Below, one piece after another: positions 17,924-28,768 of a stretch of 64,000 bases of DNA; position 1 is the first letter of the stretch; the number at the start of each line of letters is the position of its first letter. The notes under the pieces were generated by a model. That model ran no database searches. It was not told where the DNA came from and saw only the letters and a list, made by a program, of their open reading frames with translations. The DNA comes from Pseudomonas matsuisoli. Lineage in GTDB: Bacteria > Pseudomonadota > Gammaproteobacteria > Pseudomonadales > Pseudomonadaceae. The stretch spans positions 1 through 64,000 of the forward strand of contig NZ_BMPO01000012.1 of NCBI RefSeq assembly GCF_014647635.1, in the 5' to 3' direction. The position numbers were made by a program, and so were the translations under genes.

Positions 17924-19374
17924 TAGAGGTTCTCCTGAAGGTCGACCTTGATTCCCTCTTCTTCGTAGCACTCGCGAAGCCGCGACGCCAGTGCTTGCTT
18001 GGCCCGCGACTCCCCGTGGACTAAGCGTATTTGGCGGGGCCAGGTTTTCATTCGTGTGACGAAGTTGATGAGATCCTGCTGATCGGCGTGGGCGGAATAA
18101 CCGCCAAGGCTATCTACCTTGGCGCGGATGTCGAAGCGCTCGCCGTCGAGGTCGACGTAGCCGCCTTTCGGCCCGAAGTGTTGAATGGCGCGGCCTGGCG
18201 TGCCTTGGCCTTGGTACCCTACGAAGACGACGTGGTGACGATGGTCGCCCAGCATGGCCTTGAGGTAATTGACGATCCGGCCACCGGAGCACATGCCATT
18301 GCCGGCGATCACGATGGCGGGGCGAGCTGTCTTGGTGAGGTAGTCGACGACCCGGAGATGATCCTGGTGGTTGTCGATGGTGACGAGTTGCTTGAATGCG
18401 AGCGGCTTGCGGCCATCCGCCAGCCGCTCCCGGGCTTCGTCATCCCAGAACTGTTGGAGCTCGCGGTAGGTTTTGGTGAAACGGCTGGCCAACGGCGAGT
18501 CGAGGATGACTGGTAGCCGGGGCCAATCGACTTCGCTGCCAGCCGCGTCATTCGAATCACCGTCCTGCGGGCGTTGCGGCTGCTCGTCATCGAGCGCGTC
18601 GTGAAGAATGTCTTCGAGTTCGTATAACAGCTCTTGGGTACGGCCAATGCTGAACGCAGGAATCAATACACTCCCCTCGTCGGCCAGCGCCCGCTCGATG
18701 ACAGCTTTGAGCTGCGCATTGCGGTCTTGGCGATGCTCATGACGGCGATCGCCGTAGGTGCTTTCCAGCACGAGAAGATCGGCGTGCTCAGGGGGCACGA
18801 GGTCCGGAAGGATCGGTGAATGTGGTGCGCCAAGGTCACCGCTGAACACGACACGGCTGGCGTTGCCCTCGGCATTGTCGACATCGAGTTCGACGTAAGC
18901 GGAGCCCAGCACGTGCCCGGCTGGTTGCAGCCGGATGCGGCATGACTGAGTGCCCGTATCGAGCAGGGTGAACCAGGTGTCGTAGGGCAGCGCGATGATG
19001 CGTTTCTCGACCATTTGCAGGTAACGGTCCAGCTGCTTGGGGTCGCGTGTGAACCCCAGCTTGAAGGCATCCTCGAGGACGATCGGCAACAACCGGGCGG
19101 AGGGTTCGCTGCACAGAATGGGACCGGTGAAACCCGCCGCCAGCAGGTGCGGGATACGCCCGACATGGTCGATATGAACGTGGGTGACGACGAGCGCCTT
19201 GATGCCGTCGATGGGGAATTCGAGGGCAAGGTCCTCGTCATCGAGCCGTGCATCCTGGCCTTGAAACATACCGCAGTCGATCAACAGGCTGTTGTGGTCG
19301 TCCATCCAGAGTTGATGGCAGGAACCGGTCACGCTGTCTTTGGCGCCGTGGTGCGTAATGCGGGGTAGCGGCAT
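17923..19374 (-). CDS. Beta-CASP metallo-beta-lactamase-fold RNA nuclease-like protein
   Basis: A 483-residue protein of the MBL-fold/beta-CASP group that includes CPSF73-like and archaeal RNA nucleases. It shows the zinc motif THVHIDHVG near residue 65, SGDLGAPHSP, ESTYGDRRHE, AFSIGRTQELLY of the beta-CASP insert, GNGMCSGGRI, and a C-terminal GGYSAHADQ plus LVHGE. All metal ligands look present, so an active RNase is likely. I chose the ATG at 19374, which has AAGGA nine bases upstream; the frame extends nine codons further. It is translationally coupled to the glycosyltransferase and leads the O-antigen gene order, though no link to polysaccharide is known to me. Target RNA is unknown. Confidence 0.85.
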   Translation of the reverse strand: MPLPRITHHGAKDSVTGSCHQLWMDDHNSLLIDCGMFQGQDARLDDEDLALEFPIDGIKALVVTHVHIDHVGRIPHLLAAGFTGPILCSEPSARLLPIVLEDAFKLGFTRDPKQLDRYLQMVEKRIIALPYDTWFTLLDTGTQSCRIRLQPAGHVLGSAYVELDVDNAEGNASRVVFSGDLGAPHSPILPDLVPPEHADLLVLESTYGDRRHEHRQDRNAQLKAVIERALADEGSVLIPAFSIGRTQELLYELEDILHDALDDEQPQRPQDGDSNDAAGSEVDWPRLPVILDSPLASRFTKTYRELQQFWDDEARERLADGRKPLAFKQLVTIDNHQDHLRVVDYLTKTARPAIVIAGNGMCSGGRIVNYLKAMLGDHRHHVVFVGYQGQGTPGRAIQHFGPKGGYVDLDGERFDIRAKVDSLGGYSAHADQQDLINFVTRMKTWPRQIRLVHGESRAKQALASRLRECYEEEGIKVDLQENL

Positions 19375-19573
19375 GGGTCGCTTCCTTGAGGTCATGTCCA
19401 ATGGACCACGCGCAAGCTCCGTTTGCGCGCTATTAATTTTGCGGAGGGGATATTAGCAGTGGTGAGATCGGTGTCTCGGGCGCGGCGTGCGGGTTTGCGA
19501 TGGGGTTCAAAAACAGGGGATCGGCGGGGTTCTTTTAGCCGCGAAGATGGCAATCCTCGCTTCGATATTCGTG

Positions 19574-19816
19574 GTAGTGGGGCGAGCTGTGCTCGCCTTC
19601 GCGAATAAATTCGCCCCTACACGTAGGGCGGTGTGACTCGTATCCGTGCTCGCCGCCATGCTTTTTGTAGGGGTGGACGGGCGGCACTCCGCGGGGTGGC
19701 CATCCGCTTTATACGCCAGCTCCGTAGGGTGGATAACGCCGCGGGCTTATCCATCTTCTGCATCCGATCGAACGTGCGCGATCGCGTGGAAAAGGCTTTG
19801 CCGTTTTCCACCCTAC
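19574..19816. repeat. REP/REPIN cluster left of cytX
   Basis: The 449-base gap 19375-19823 has no gene. It holds a REPIN at 19574-19620, with GTAG at the left end, CTAC at the right, and arms GGGGCGA/TCGCCCC. A second, larger one at 19724-19816 has GTAGGGTGGATAACGCC on the left and TTTTCCACCCTAC on the right. Between them are looser repeat remnants (TGTAGGGGTGGACGGGCGG near 19666). The same two-element arrangement appears on the other side of cytX. Open frames through here are artefacts of the repeats. Confidence 0.75.
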
Positions 19817-19823
19817 GGGGCCG

Positions 19824-21116
19824 CTATATCCGTGCCTGCCCTGCTGGAATGCTGTTGCGCGCGAAGAGCCATTGGCAGGCGCCAGCGATCACGAGGGCGG
19901 GCAGCGTTGCGCCGATGTTGGGTGCGACCGCGGCCAGGGTGTGGAATACCGCTACACCGATGAGCCAGGCCGCGAGGCTTTGCAGGCGTAGGGATACGCG
20001 AGGCGCGCGGGCAGCATCACGGCGGCGAAGGATGAAGTGGTCGACGAGCACGACGCCGAACAGCGGCGCGAACACCGAGCCGATCATCAGCAGGAAGTTT
20101 TGGTATTCGGCCAACGGTGCCAGCCAGGCAATGCCTGTGCAGAGCGCGCCGATGATCAACGCGAGATGCTCGACCTTGATTTTGACCAACGTGCCGGTCG
20201 ATACCGCCGCCGAGTGGATATCGGCAAAGGCGTTTTCCGACTCGTCCAGCAGGATCAGCAGCAACGGGATGCCGAGACCGGCGCCAGCCAAGGCGAGAAG
20301 CAGCGTGTTCGCGTCTTCGCCAGTCGCAAACGCCAAGGTATAGGCGACACCGAGACTCATCAGCCAGACGTTGCCGAGAAAGAAGCCGAGTACCGTACCG
20401 CCGAACACGCGCCGCGCGGCCTTGCCGTAACGGGAGTAATCGGCAATCAGGGGCAACCAGGACAGCGGCATGGCGATGGCGATATCGAAGCCCAACGCGA
20501 ATGGCATGGAGCCGTCGCCCGGCTTGGCCCAAAGTGCCGCCATGTCGACCTTGTCGAAGAGGTTCCAGGTCAGCCAAACGCAGGCGCCCAGTAGCAGCCA
20601 GATGCCCCAGCGACGAAGGATGCGACGTACGAAGGTCAGCGGCCCCGTGATCGCCAGCAAGATTGCCAGGGCGCCAAAAAAGAGTGTCCACAATGCCGGT
20701 GAGGTCCAGGGCGAGCCCTCGCCAAAGACACGTCCTGCGAGTAGCGCGGCGGCATCGCGCATCACGATGATTTCGAATGAGCCCCAGCCGATCAGCTGGA
20801 CGAGGTTGAGAACGGCCGGCAGCGCTGCGCCTTTCGAACCCAGGCTGAGTTTCAGGGCGGACATGGAAGACAGGCCCGTGTCGGTGCCAATCACGGCAAC
20901 CGCGCCCAGCAAGATCACGCCGACAGCAGTACCCAACAAGATCGCCATGAGCGCGCCGGACATGCCAAGACCCGGCGCGAGCAAGGCGCCCAGTTGCAGC
21001 ACCATGAGGCCGATGCCAAGGGAGAACCATAGGGTGAAAAGGTCGCGACCATCGAAGCGGCGTTGGTCCAGAGGGACGGGTATTCCAGGGGCGTAGCGGC
21101 TGGCGGGAAGGGCCAT
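19824..21116 (-). CDS. cytX: NCS1 purine/cytosine-type permease, probable hydroxymethylpyrimidine transporter CytX
   Basis: A 430-residue inner-membrane protein with about twelve transmembrane segments of the NCS1 family. Family features include the N-terminal FTLWFSLGIGLMVLQLGALLAPGLG, LNLVQLIGWGSFEIIVMRDAA and PLSWLPLIADYSRYG. In many bacteria CytX imports the thiamine pyrimidine HMP. The neighbour here is thiC, which makes HMP-P, so a thiamine salvage role fits. It lies downstream of thiC on the same strand, but 447 bases of repeats separate them and no separate TPP riboswitch is visible before it. Cytosine or another nucleobase remains possible as substrate. Confidence 0.78.
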   Translation of the reverse strand: MALPASRYAPGIPVPLDQRRFDGRDLFTLWFSLGIGLMVLQLGALLAPGLGMSGALMAILLGTAVGVILLGAVAVIGTDTGLSSMSALKLSLGSKGAALPAVLNLVQLIGWGSFEIIVMRDAAALLAGRVFGEGSPWTSPALWTLFFGALAILLAITGPLTFVRRILRRWGIWLLLGACVWLTWNLFDKVDMAALWAKPGDGSMPFALGFDIAIAMPLSWLPLIADYSRYGKAARRVFGGTVLGFFLGNVWLMSLGVAYTLAFATGEDANTLLLALAGAGLGIPLLLILLDESENAFADIHSAAVSTGTLVKIKVEHLALIIGALCTGIAWLAPLAEYQNFLLMIGSVFAPLFGVVLVDHFILRRRDAARAPRVSLRLQSLAAWLIGVAVFHTLAAVAPNIGATLPALVIAGACQWLFARNSIPAGQARI

Positions 21117-21187
21117 TTGGGTGTCTCGATGTGGGTGGTTGTTGGGTTTGTGGTAGGGCGGAAGTTTGTGGGGACGTCTTATATGCG

Positions 21188-21552
21188 GAGGGGCGAGCTT
21201 CGCTCACCTTCGCGGCTGAAGTCGCCCCTACAGGTATGGCATTGCGTAGGGTGGATAACGCCGCAGGCTTATCCACCTTTGGGACTCCGATCGAACAAAG
21301 GTGCGCGATGTGAGAACGACCGCGTGGAAAAGGCTTCGCCGTTTTCCACCCTACGATCCCTGCTGTGATTCCATGCGGTAATCCGGACACGTATTTTGTA
21401 GGAGCCCATTCATGGGCGATCCGGGTTTGCACAACGACACTTGTGTCGACGAGCATGACGCGATCGCCAGCAAGCTGACTCCTACAGCGTTCGACGTAGG
21501 GCGGGTGGAACCCGCGTTTTTCTCGGCACCACGCGGGTGTTGCCCGGCCTAC
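21188..21552. repeat. REP/REPIN cluster between thiC and cytX
   Basis: The 447-base gap 21117-21563 holds four repeat units and no gene. At 21188-21231 is a GGGGCGA-type unit, and at 21246-21354 a GTAGGGTGGATAA...TTTTCCACCCTAC composite. Both match those at 19574-19816 in the same order and orientation. At 21398-21485 a GTAGGAGCCCA unit is paired with a GACTCCTAC unit. At 21496-21552 is GTAGGGCGGGT...CCGGCCTAC. Every unit has GTAG at one end. The stems could act as stability elements or as a partial barrier between the two transcripts. Confidence 0.75.
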
Positions 21553-21563
21553 GAAACGGCGGA

Positions 21564-23709
<2,146 letters not shown>

Positions 23710-23775
23710 ACAGCGGCCAGTCTATACGTGAGCCACGCAGAAAACCAAGCTCAGCATGACTCGGCGTTGCTCCAT

Positions 23776-23882
23776 CGGTGGATAATCGCTTCGCGAGTTA
23801 TCCACCCTACGGGTGCAGAGGCTCTTTCTCGCAGCCCGCAGCGGGGATCACGTGAAGCGTAACCCACCCTACGAGTGACTCG
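23776..23882. repeat. REP element between thiC and the tolC-type gene
   Basis: At 23776-23810 a palindrome pairs GGTGGATAA with TTATCCACC and ends in CTAC. A shorter relative, ACCCACCCTAC, ends at 23881, and a further CCGCCCTAC follows near 23911. They sit in the divergent region between the riboswitch and the plus-strand gene at 24051. Apart from these I see no convincing promoter hexamers in 23710-24050. Confidence 0.65.
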
Positions 23883-24050
23883 TTACCATCGATACGCGGG
23901 TTTCAGCCGCCCTACCCCTCGCCTGCAACCGACTCGGATAAATTTTTCCGACAGCTCGCAACGCAATGTCCTGAAATGCGGTCTTTGCTCTTATGCCAAC
24001 AGCCCCGACCATACGCGGCTGCCTTAGCCTTGCTTTAAACAGGACTTTTT

Positions 24051-25508
24051 ATGCTGCGCAGCCTTTCCATGGCAATCGCCATGGCCTCGGCCGGGATGGC
24101 CTGGGCGCAAACGCCACCGCTTTCCGTTCGTACCGACCTCGTTTCCATCTACCAGGAAGCGGCTAACAACAACGCCGACCTCGCCGCCGCCCGTGCTCAA
24201 TACCGAGCGCGCCAGGAACTGGTGCCGCAAGCGCGCGCCGGCCTGTTGCCCAACCTCAGCGGCAGCGCCTTTGTCGGTGATACTCGTACAAAGGTGGATA
24301 CGAGCTTGGGCCAGCAACGCATCGACCGCAGCGCCCGCTCCTATCAAGCGCAATTGAGCCAACCGCTGTTCCGCGCGGATCGCTGGTTTCAACTGCAAGC
24401 CGCGCAAGCGACCAGCGAACAAGCAGCACTGCAATTTTCTGCTTCCGAGCAGGACATCATTCTGCAAAGCGCCGAGGCCTATTTCGCCGTGCTCCGCGCG
24501 CAGGACAACCTGGCTGCGACGAAAGCGGAAGAGTCAGCCTTCCAGCGCCAGCTCGACCAGGCAAATGAGCGCTTCAACGTCGGCCTATCCGACCGCACGG
24601 ACACGCTTCAAGCCCAGTCCGCCTACGACACCGCGCGCGCTAATCGCCTGCTCGCTCAACGCCAGGTCGACGATGCCTTCCAGGCACTGACGACCTTGAC
24701 CAACCGCGACTACAACAGCTTGGAAGGCATCAACCACGATCTGCCGATTCTCGAACCGGTCCCCAACGACGCCAGCCAATGGGTACAAACTGCGGCGCGT
24801 CAGAACCTGGATCTCCAAGCGACCAACTTTGCCGTCACAGCCGCCGAGGAAACCTTGCGTCAGCGTCGTGCGGGGCACGCGCCGACGCTCGATGCGGTGG
24901 CTTCCTACGAGCGTGGCGACAACGATGCCCTGGGACAGCCAAACGATGCACTGTCCGGCGCCAACATCGGCGGCGCGACGCTGCCCCGCTTCAATGGCGA
25001 CGTGGAGCAGACGAGCATTGGTTTGCAGTTGAACATCCCGATCTACAGCGGCGGTCGCACCAGCTCGCAGGTGCGTGAGGCGTATCAGTTACTCGATCAG
25101 AGCGAGCAACAGCGCGAAAGCCAGCGCCGCCAGGTGGTGGAGAACACGCGCAACCTGCATCGCGCCGTGAACACCGACGTCGCTCAAGTTCAGGCGCGGC
25201 GGCAGACGATCATTTCCGGGCAGAGTGCGCTGGAGGCGACCGAGATCGGCTATCAGGTCGGCACCCGCAACATCGTCGATGTGCTCGACGCGCAGCGTCA
25301 GCTCTACGGCTCGGTGCGGGATTACAACAACGCGCGCTACGACTACATCCTCGACAACCTGCGCTTGAAACAGGCCGCTGGCACCCTTGCGCCGGACGAC
25401 CTATCCGCCTTGGCGCAATACCTGAACCCGAACTACAACCCGGACCGGGATTTTCTGCCGAAGGATTTGAAAGAGGCTGCCCAGCGGCAATTGCAGACGC
25501 GGCAGTAG
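24051..25508 (+). CDS. opmH: TolC-family outer-membrane channel (OpmH-like)
   Basis: A 485-residue outer-membrane efflux protein. A signal peptide ends near AWA-QT at residue 23. Two OEP repeats follow, rich in helical Gln/Ala/Arg. QANERFNVGLSDRTDTLQAQ, GYQVGTRNIVDVLDAQRQLY and QLNIPIYSGGRTSSQV are standard TolC segments. In P. aeruginosa the gene beside thiC is opmH (PA4974), the channel partner of TriABC and used for type I secretion; this is recalled synteny. An AGGA site lies before the ATG. No membrane-fusion or pump gene is adjacent. The stop codon lies inside the GTAGG head of a following REP. Confidence 0.9.
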   Translation: MLRSLSMAIAMASAGMAWAQTPPLSVRTDLVSIYQEAANNNADLAAARAQYRARQELVPQARAGLLPNLSGSAFVGDTRTKVDTSLGQQRIDRSARSYQAQLSQPLFRADRWFQLQAAQATSEQAALQFSASEQDIILQSAEAYFAVLRAQDNLAATKAEESAFQRQLDQANERFNVGLSDRTDTLQAQSAYDTARANRLLAQRQVDDAFQALTTLTNRDYNSLEGINHDLPILEPVPNDASQWVQTAARQNLDLQATNFAVTAAEETLRQRRAGHAPTLDAVASYERGDNDALGQPNDALSGANIGGATLPRFNGDVEQTSIGLQLNIPIYSGGRTSSQVREAYQLLDQSEQQRESQRRQVVENTRNLHRAVNTDVAQVQARRQTIISGQSALEATEIGYQVGTRNIVDVLDAQRQLYGSVRDYNNARYDYILDNLRLKQAAGTLAPDDLSALAQYLNPNYNPDRDFLPKDLKEAAQRQLQTRQ

Positions 25509-25580
25509 GAGCAAGGTGGATAAGCCTACGGCGTTATCCACCCTACGTCATGGCGATGTCGTAGGGCGGGTGCAACCCAC
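25505..25580. repeat. REP palindromes after the tolC-type gene
   Basis: A unit at 25505-25546 runs from GTAGGAGCAAGGTGGATAA to TTATCCACCCTAC, and its GTAG head overlaps the TAG stop of the channel gene. A second, GTAGGGCGGGTGCAACCC, begins at 25561. They fill the 95-base space between the convergent ends of the channel gene and waaA and might act as a bidirectional 3' end structure. Confidence 0.7.
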
Positions 25581-25603
25581 GGCTTTTTATAACCACACCA
25601 TGA

Positions 25604-26878
25604 TCAATGCCGGTCGATGTGCAAGGCGACGCCATTGACCAGCCGTTGCAATGCGCCCTGGTTGGCGCGTAGCACCTGCAAGGCGCCTGCGCGCATGAGG
25701 TTGGCGTCTTCAGGTGATGCCCACAAGCCTGCAATCGCCTCGGCAAGCTCACGTTCATCACCGGTGATGCGCAGCGCACCCGCCTTTTCGAGCTGCTCGG
25801 CGATTTCCAGAAAATTGAACACGTGCGGGCCGGACAGAACCGGCTTGCCGAGCGCGGCCGGCTCCAACAGGTTGTGGCCCCCATTCGGCACGAGGCTACC
25901 GCCTACGAACGCGCAATCCGCCAGCGCGTACAGGAACAGCAATTCACCCATCGTATCGCCCACCAATACCGAGATCGCGGCGGTCACAGGGGTACCTGTG
26001 GAACGACGCTCGGTGACGAAATCGCGGGCCTGGCACAGCGTATGGACCGCCTTGAATCGCTCCGGATGCCGCGGTACCAGAATCAATAAGGCATCTGGAT
26101 ACTTCTCCAGCAAACGGCGATGAGCCGCCAGCAGGATCTGGTCTTCGCCTTCATGCGTGCTGGCCGCAATCCAGACCGGTCGTTCGATCGCCCCCCAAGA
26201 TTCACGCAGTTGCTGCGCATCGTCGATGAGGTGTGCATCGACGGTGAGATCGAACTTGATCGACCCCGTCACCTGAACGGCGGCCTCCCGCGCGCCGAGC
26301 GACAGAAATCGCTTCGCCTCGGTATCGGTCTGCACCGCGATGAAATCCAACTCGCGCAACATCGGCGCGGTCAGCTTCGCGAACCGGGCATAGCCCCGGG
26401 CAGACCGCTCGGACAACCGGGCATTGGCCAACACCATGGGAATGCCGCGACGCGTTGCCTGGTGGATATGGTTCGGCCACAGCTCCGTTTCCATGATGAT
26501 GCCGACGCGCGGCTGAACGTGGTCCAGAAAGCGCTTGGCGGCGCAGGGGAGATCGTAAGGCAGGTAGCAGTGTTGCACCTGATCGCCGAATAGCGCCTGG
26601 ATGCGTTCCGAGCCCGTGGGCGTCATGCAGGTCACGGTGATCGGCAGATCCGGATAACGTGCCTGCAACGCGCGAATCATCGGCGCGGCCGCAATGCTTT
26701 CCCCGACCGAAACCGCATGCACCCAAAGCCCGCCGGGCTTGCATGCGGGCAGCCCCAGCGAAAAACGTTCGCCGATGCGTTTCGCGTAAGCCGGCGCCTT
26801 GCGTGCGCGCAAAAACAGTTTGACGAGGATGAACGGAACGGCAAGATGGAGCAGGCAGCTGTAGACGAAGCGGTTCAT
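25604..26878 (-). CDS. waaA: 3-deoxy-D-manno-octulosonic acid (Kdo) transferase
   Basis: A 424-residue family 30 glycosyltransferase that adds Kdo to lipid IVA at the inner membrane. A membrane anchor covers residues 6-22, then VHAVSVGESIAA, METELWPN and ANARLSERSARGY. The GT-B C-terminal half has EDQILLAAH, LVPRHPERF, FVGGSLVPNGGHN and EPAALGKPVLSGP, all typical of WaaA. The ATG at 26878 gives the usual start MNRFVYSCLLHLAVPF; the longer frame to 26983 is not family-like. P. aeruginosa waaA (PA4988) lies in the same neighbourhood next to a LysR gene, as here. Confidence 0.95.
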   Translation of the reverse strand: MNRFVYSCLLHLAVPFILVKLFLRARKAPAYAKRIGERFSLGLPACKPGGLWVHAVSVGESIAAAPMIRALQARYPDLPITVTCMTPTGSERIQALFGDQVQHCYLPYDLPCAAKRFLDHVQPRVGIIMETELWPNHIHQATRRGIPMVLANARLSERSARGYARFAKLTAPMLRELDFIAVQTDTEAKRFLSLGAREAAVQVTGSIKFDLTVDAHLIDDAQQLRESWGAIERPVWIAASTHEGEDQILLAAHRRLLEKYPDALLILVPRHPERFKAVHTLCQARDFVTERRSTGTPVTAAISVLVGDTMGELLFLYALADCAFVGGSLVPNGGHNLLEPAALGKPVLSGPHVFNFLEIAEQLEKAGALRITGDERELAEAIAGLWASPEDANLMRAGALQVLRANQGALQRLVNGVALHIDRH

Positions 26879-26943
26879 GTCGGGCTCGTGTTTCCACGGA
26901 AAATATCGAACAGGCGGGAAGTGTACACGTGCCGATAGGAAAG

Positions 26944-27095
26944 CCGCGGGTTGCACCCGCCCTACAGGAACGTGGACCGGCAAGCTTCAATGGGCCAGTA
27001 AACAGGGCTTACCGCCCAGGTATGCGGTTTCGATAGACCGCTAAAGGTGAGGTTTGAACCTCGTCGACGCTCTCGTAGGGCGGGTGAAAGCCGCA
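26944..27095. repeat. Two REP half-sites upstream of waaA
   Basis: CCGCGGGTTGCACCCGCCCTAC at 26944-26965 and GTAGGGCGGGTGAAAGCCGC at 27075-27094 are of the GTAGGGCGGGT family, with heads facing each other. They lie in the 277-base gap 26879-27155 between the waaA start and the end of the LysR gene. No other feature was recognised in this gap. Confidence 0.6.
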
Positions 27096-27155
27096 GCTTT
27101 TCGCTTCCCTAAAGGGTGCTCACACGCCGCTTTGCCGCCTGCGCGTTCACGCCCT

Positions 27156-28040
27156 TCACCCAATGACACTCAAGTGCTTCGCCAGCGCCGTCCCAAGGTA
27201 ACGTGCCGCAGGCCCCGGCATTTCATCGCGACGGTGCACCAGTTCGACGACCAGCGACGGCGGCGTCCAATCCGTCTGTAATTCGATTAGGTGCCCGAGG
27301 TACATCGGGTATTGCGCGACGTGCTTGGGTAACCACGCCCAGCCCAGACCGCGCATCAACAACTCGGCCATGGTGTAGAAACTGTCAGTTCGCCACACGC
27401 TCGGGCTGAGTTGCTCATCCCCGGCGTAACGCACCTCGCCCGGCGTCATTAACAGTTGGCGATGGGCGCCAAGCGTACGGCGATCCAAGGTTCCCATGGG
27501 TGCGAGCGGGTGGTTGACGCTGCACACCGTGACCATCTCGATGGTGCCGAGTCGGCGACGCTCGAGCGCTGCGGGCATGTCGCCGTGGTGGAACAACAGC
27601 CCTAGATCGGCGCGGCGCTCGAGCAGCTTGCGCGCGACATCTCCTTGGGCACCGCTGGTGAGGTGCACCTCGACGTTCGGATAGGCCTGCTCAAGTCCCT
27701 CGAGACTTGCAATGACGGGTTGGTAAGGCATCGCCTCGTCCTGCGCAAGGCGCAGTACCGCTTCCTCGCCCCGTTGCAGCCCATCGGCCCGCCCCTGTAA
27801 CCGGTCGCACTGCAAGAGCACGGTGCGCGCTTCCGCAAGCAAGGTTCGTCCGGCGTCGGTCAATTTCGGCGTGCGCCCGCCACTGCGTTCGAACAGCAAA
27901 AGGGCGAGATCGGCTTCGAGCATGGCGACAGACTGGCTAACCGCTGACTGCACACGCCCGAGCCGGCGCGCCGCTGCCGAAAACGAGCCTTGTTCATGAA
28001 CGGCAACGAAGGCTTCCAGCTGATCGAGATTCCACCGCAT
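27156..28040 (-). CDS. LysR-type transcriptional regulator
   Basis: A 294-residue LTTR. A winged helix-turn-helix lies at residues 1-60 (LDQLEAFVAVHEQGSFSAAARRLGRVQSAVSQSV). A periplasmic-binding-like effector domain follows from about residue 90. The ligand is not apparent. It is divergent from an SMR transporter gene with 95 bases between the starts, a usual layout for a LysR protein that controls its neighbour. A homologous pair (PA4989/PA4990 as I recall) is found at this position in P. aeruginosa, so it is a conserved arrangement. Confidence 0.92.
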   Translation of the reverse strand: MRWNLDQLEAFVAVHEQGSFSAAARRLGRVQSAVSQSVAMLEADLALLLFERSGGRTPKLTDAGRTLLAEARTVLLQCDRLQGRADGLQRGEEAVLRLAQDEAMPYQPVIASLEGLEQAYPNVEVHLTSGAQGDVARKLLERRADLGLLFHHGDMPAALERRRLGTIEMVTVCSVNHPLAPMGTLDRRTLGAHRQLLMTPGEVRYAGDEQLSPSVWRTDSFYTMAELLMRGLGWAWLPKHVAQYPMYLGHLIELQTDWTPPSLVVELVHRRDEMPGPAARYLGTALAKHLSVIG

Positions 28041-28135
28041 GACCTATCTCCAGAAACGATAGGTTCCGACTGTAAACCATCCTGTGCCTCAGCGAGCATG
28101 GTGCAACTCCACTCCATTGCATCAGGAGGTCTGCC

Positions 28136-28468
28136 ATGCCGGCCTATTTGCTTCTTGCGGTCGCCATATTGGCCGAAGTGATCGCCACCACGTCACTCAA
28201 AGCCGTCGAAGGGTTGAGCAAGCCACTGCCCCTTGTGCTCGCCATCGTCGGTTATGCGGTGTCTTTCTCGTTGCTGACCATCGTCGTCAAGGTCATACCG
28301 GTCGGGATCGCCTATGCGATCTGGGCAGGGCTGGGCATCGTGCTCGTCTCCATCGTCGCCGCGGTGATCTACCAGCAACGGCCCGATTTGCCCGCAATGC
28401 TGGGCATGTTGCTCATTGTCGGCGGCGTCGTGGTCATCCAACTGTTTTCACGGACGACCGGGCACTGA
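28136..28468 (+). CDS. Small multidrug resistance (SMR) transporter, EmrE/QacE-like
   Basis: A 110-residue, four-helix inner-membrane protein. Glu14 in AILAEVIATTSLK is the proton/drug-binding residue of SMR proteins. The pattern YAIWAGLGIVLVSIV in helix 3 and the short C-terminus fit the EmrE/QacE branch more than guanidinium exporters, although by eye I cannot exclude the latter. An AGGAGG site is present (TCAGGAGGTCTGCCATG). Transcribed divergently from the LysR gene, which probably regulates it. Confidence 0.88.
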   Translation: MPAYLLLAVAILAEVIATTSLKAVEGLSKPLPLVLAIVGYAVSFSLLTIVVKVIPVGIAYAIWAGLGIVLVSIVAAVIYQQRPDLPAMLGMLLIVGGVVVIQLFSRTTGH

Positions 28469-28485
28469 GCAGGGTTCCGGAATAG

Positions 28486-28611
28486 CGGGCGGCGGTTGCC
28501 GCCTTCGCGACTAAAGCCGCCCCTACACGTTTCGCTGACGTGCGGCTACTCGTGCTGGCGACTCAGTCACTGTAGGGGCGACTTTAGTCGCGAAGGCGAC
28601 TGCAAGTCGCC
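28486..28611. repeat. Inverted pair of GGGGCGA-type REP units
   Basis: The units are 28486-28525 (GCGGGCGGCGG...GCCGCCCCTAC) and 28572-28611 (GTAGGGGCGACTTTAGTCGCG...AGTCGCC). Each is a double hairpin and their GTAG heads face one another across 46 bases. They fill most of the 300-base gap between the SMR gene and the oxidoreductase at 28769. No promoter could be singled out. Confidence 0.75.
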
Positions 28612-28768
28612 TAAAGACAAAGGCGGTGTCCGGCTTGGCGCGGATGATGGCCAATACCGCTCGGCAGTTTACGCCTATAGCTAACCCACCCTACCCGTCC
28701 TACGGATGAATCACGGTCGTGGGTTTGGGTCGTTATACTGGCGGTCATTCATTTCGCGAGACGGTTTC

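Noticed and set aside
19574-21552. Possible CRISPR array from repeated palindromes around cytX
   Set aside because: The repeats are of several types, not evenly spaced, differ in orientation, have GTAG heads and occur in many gaps. No cas genes are present.
21117-21563. A separate TPP riboswitch for cytX
   Set aside because: The CTGAGA and ACCTGATCAGGTT-type elements are absent; only REP units were found.
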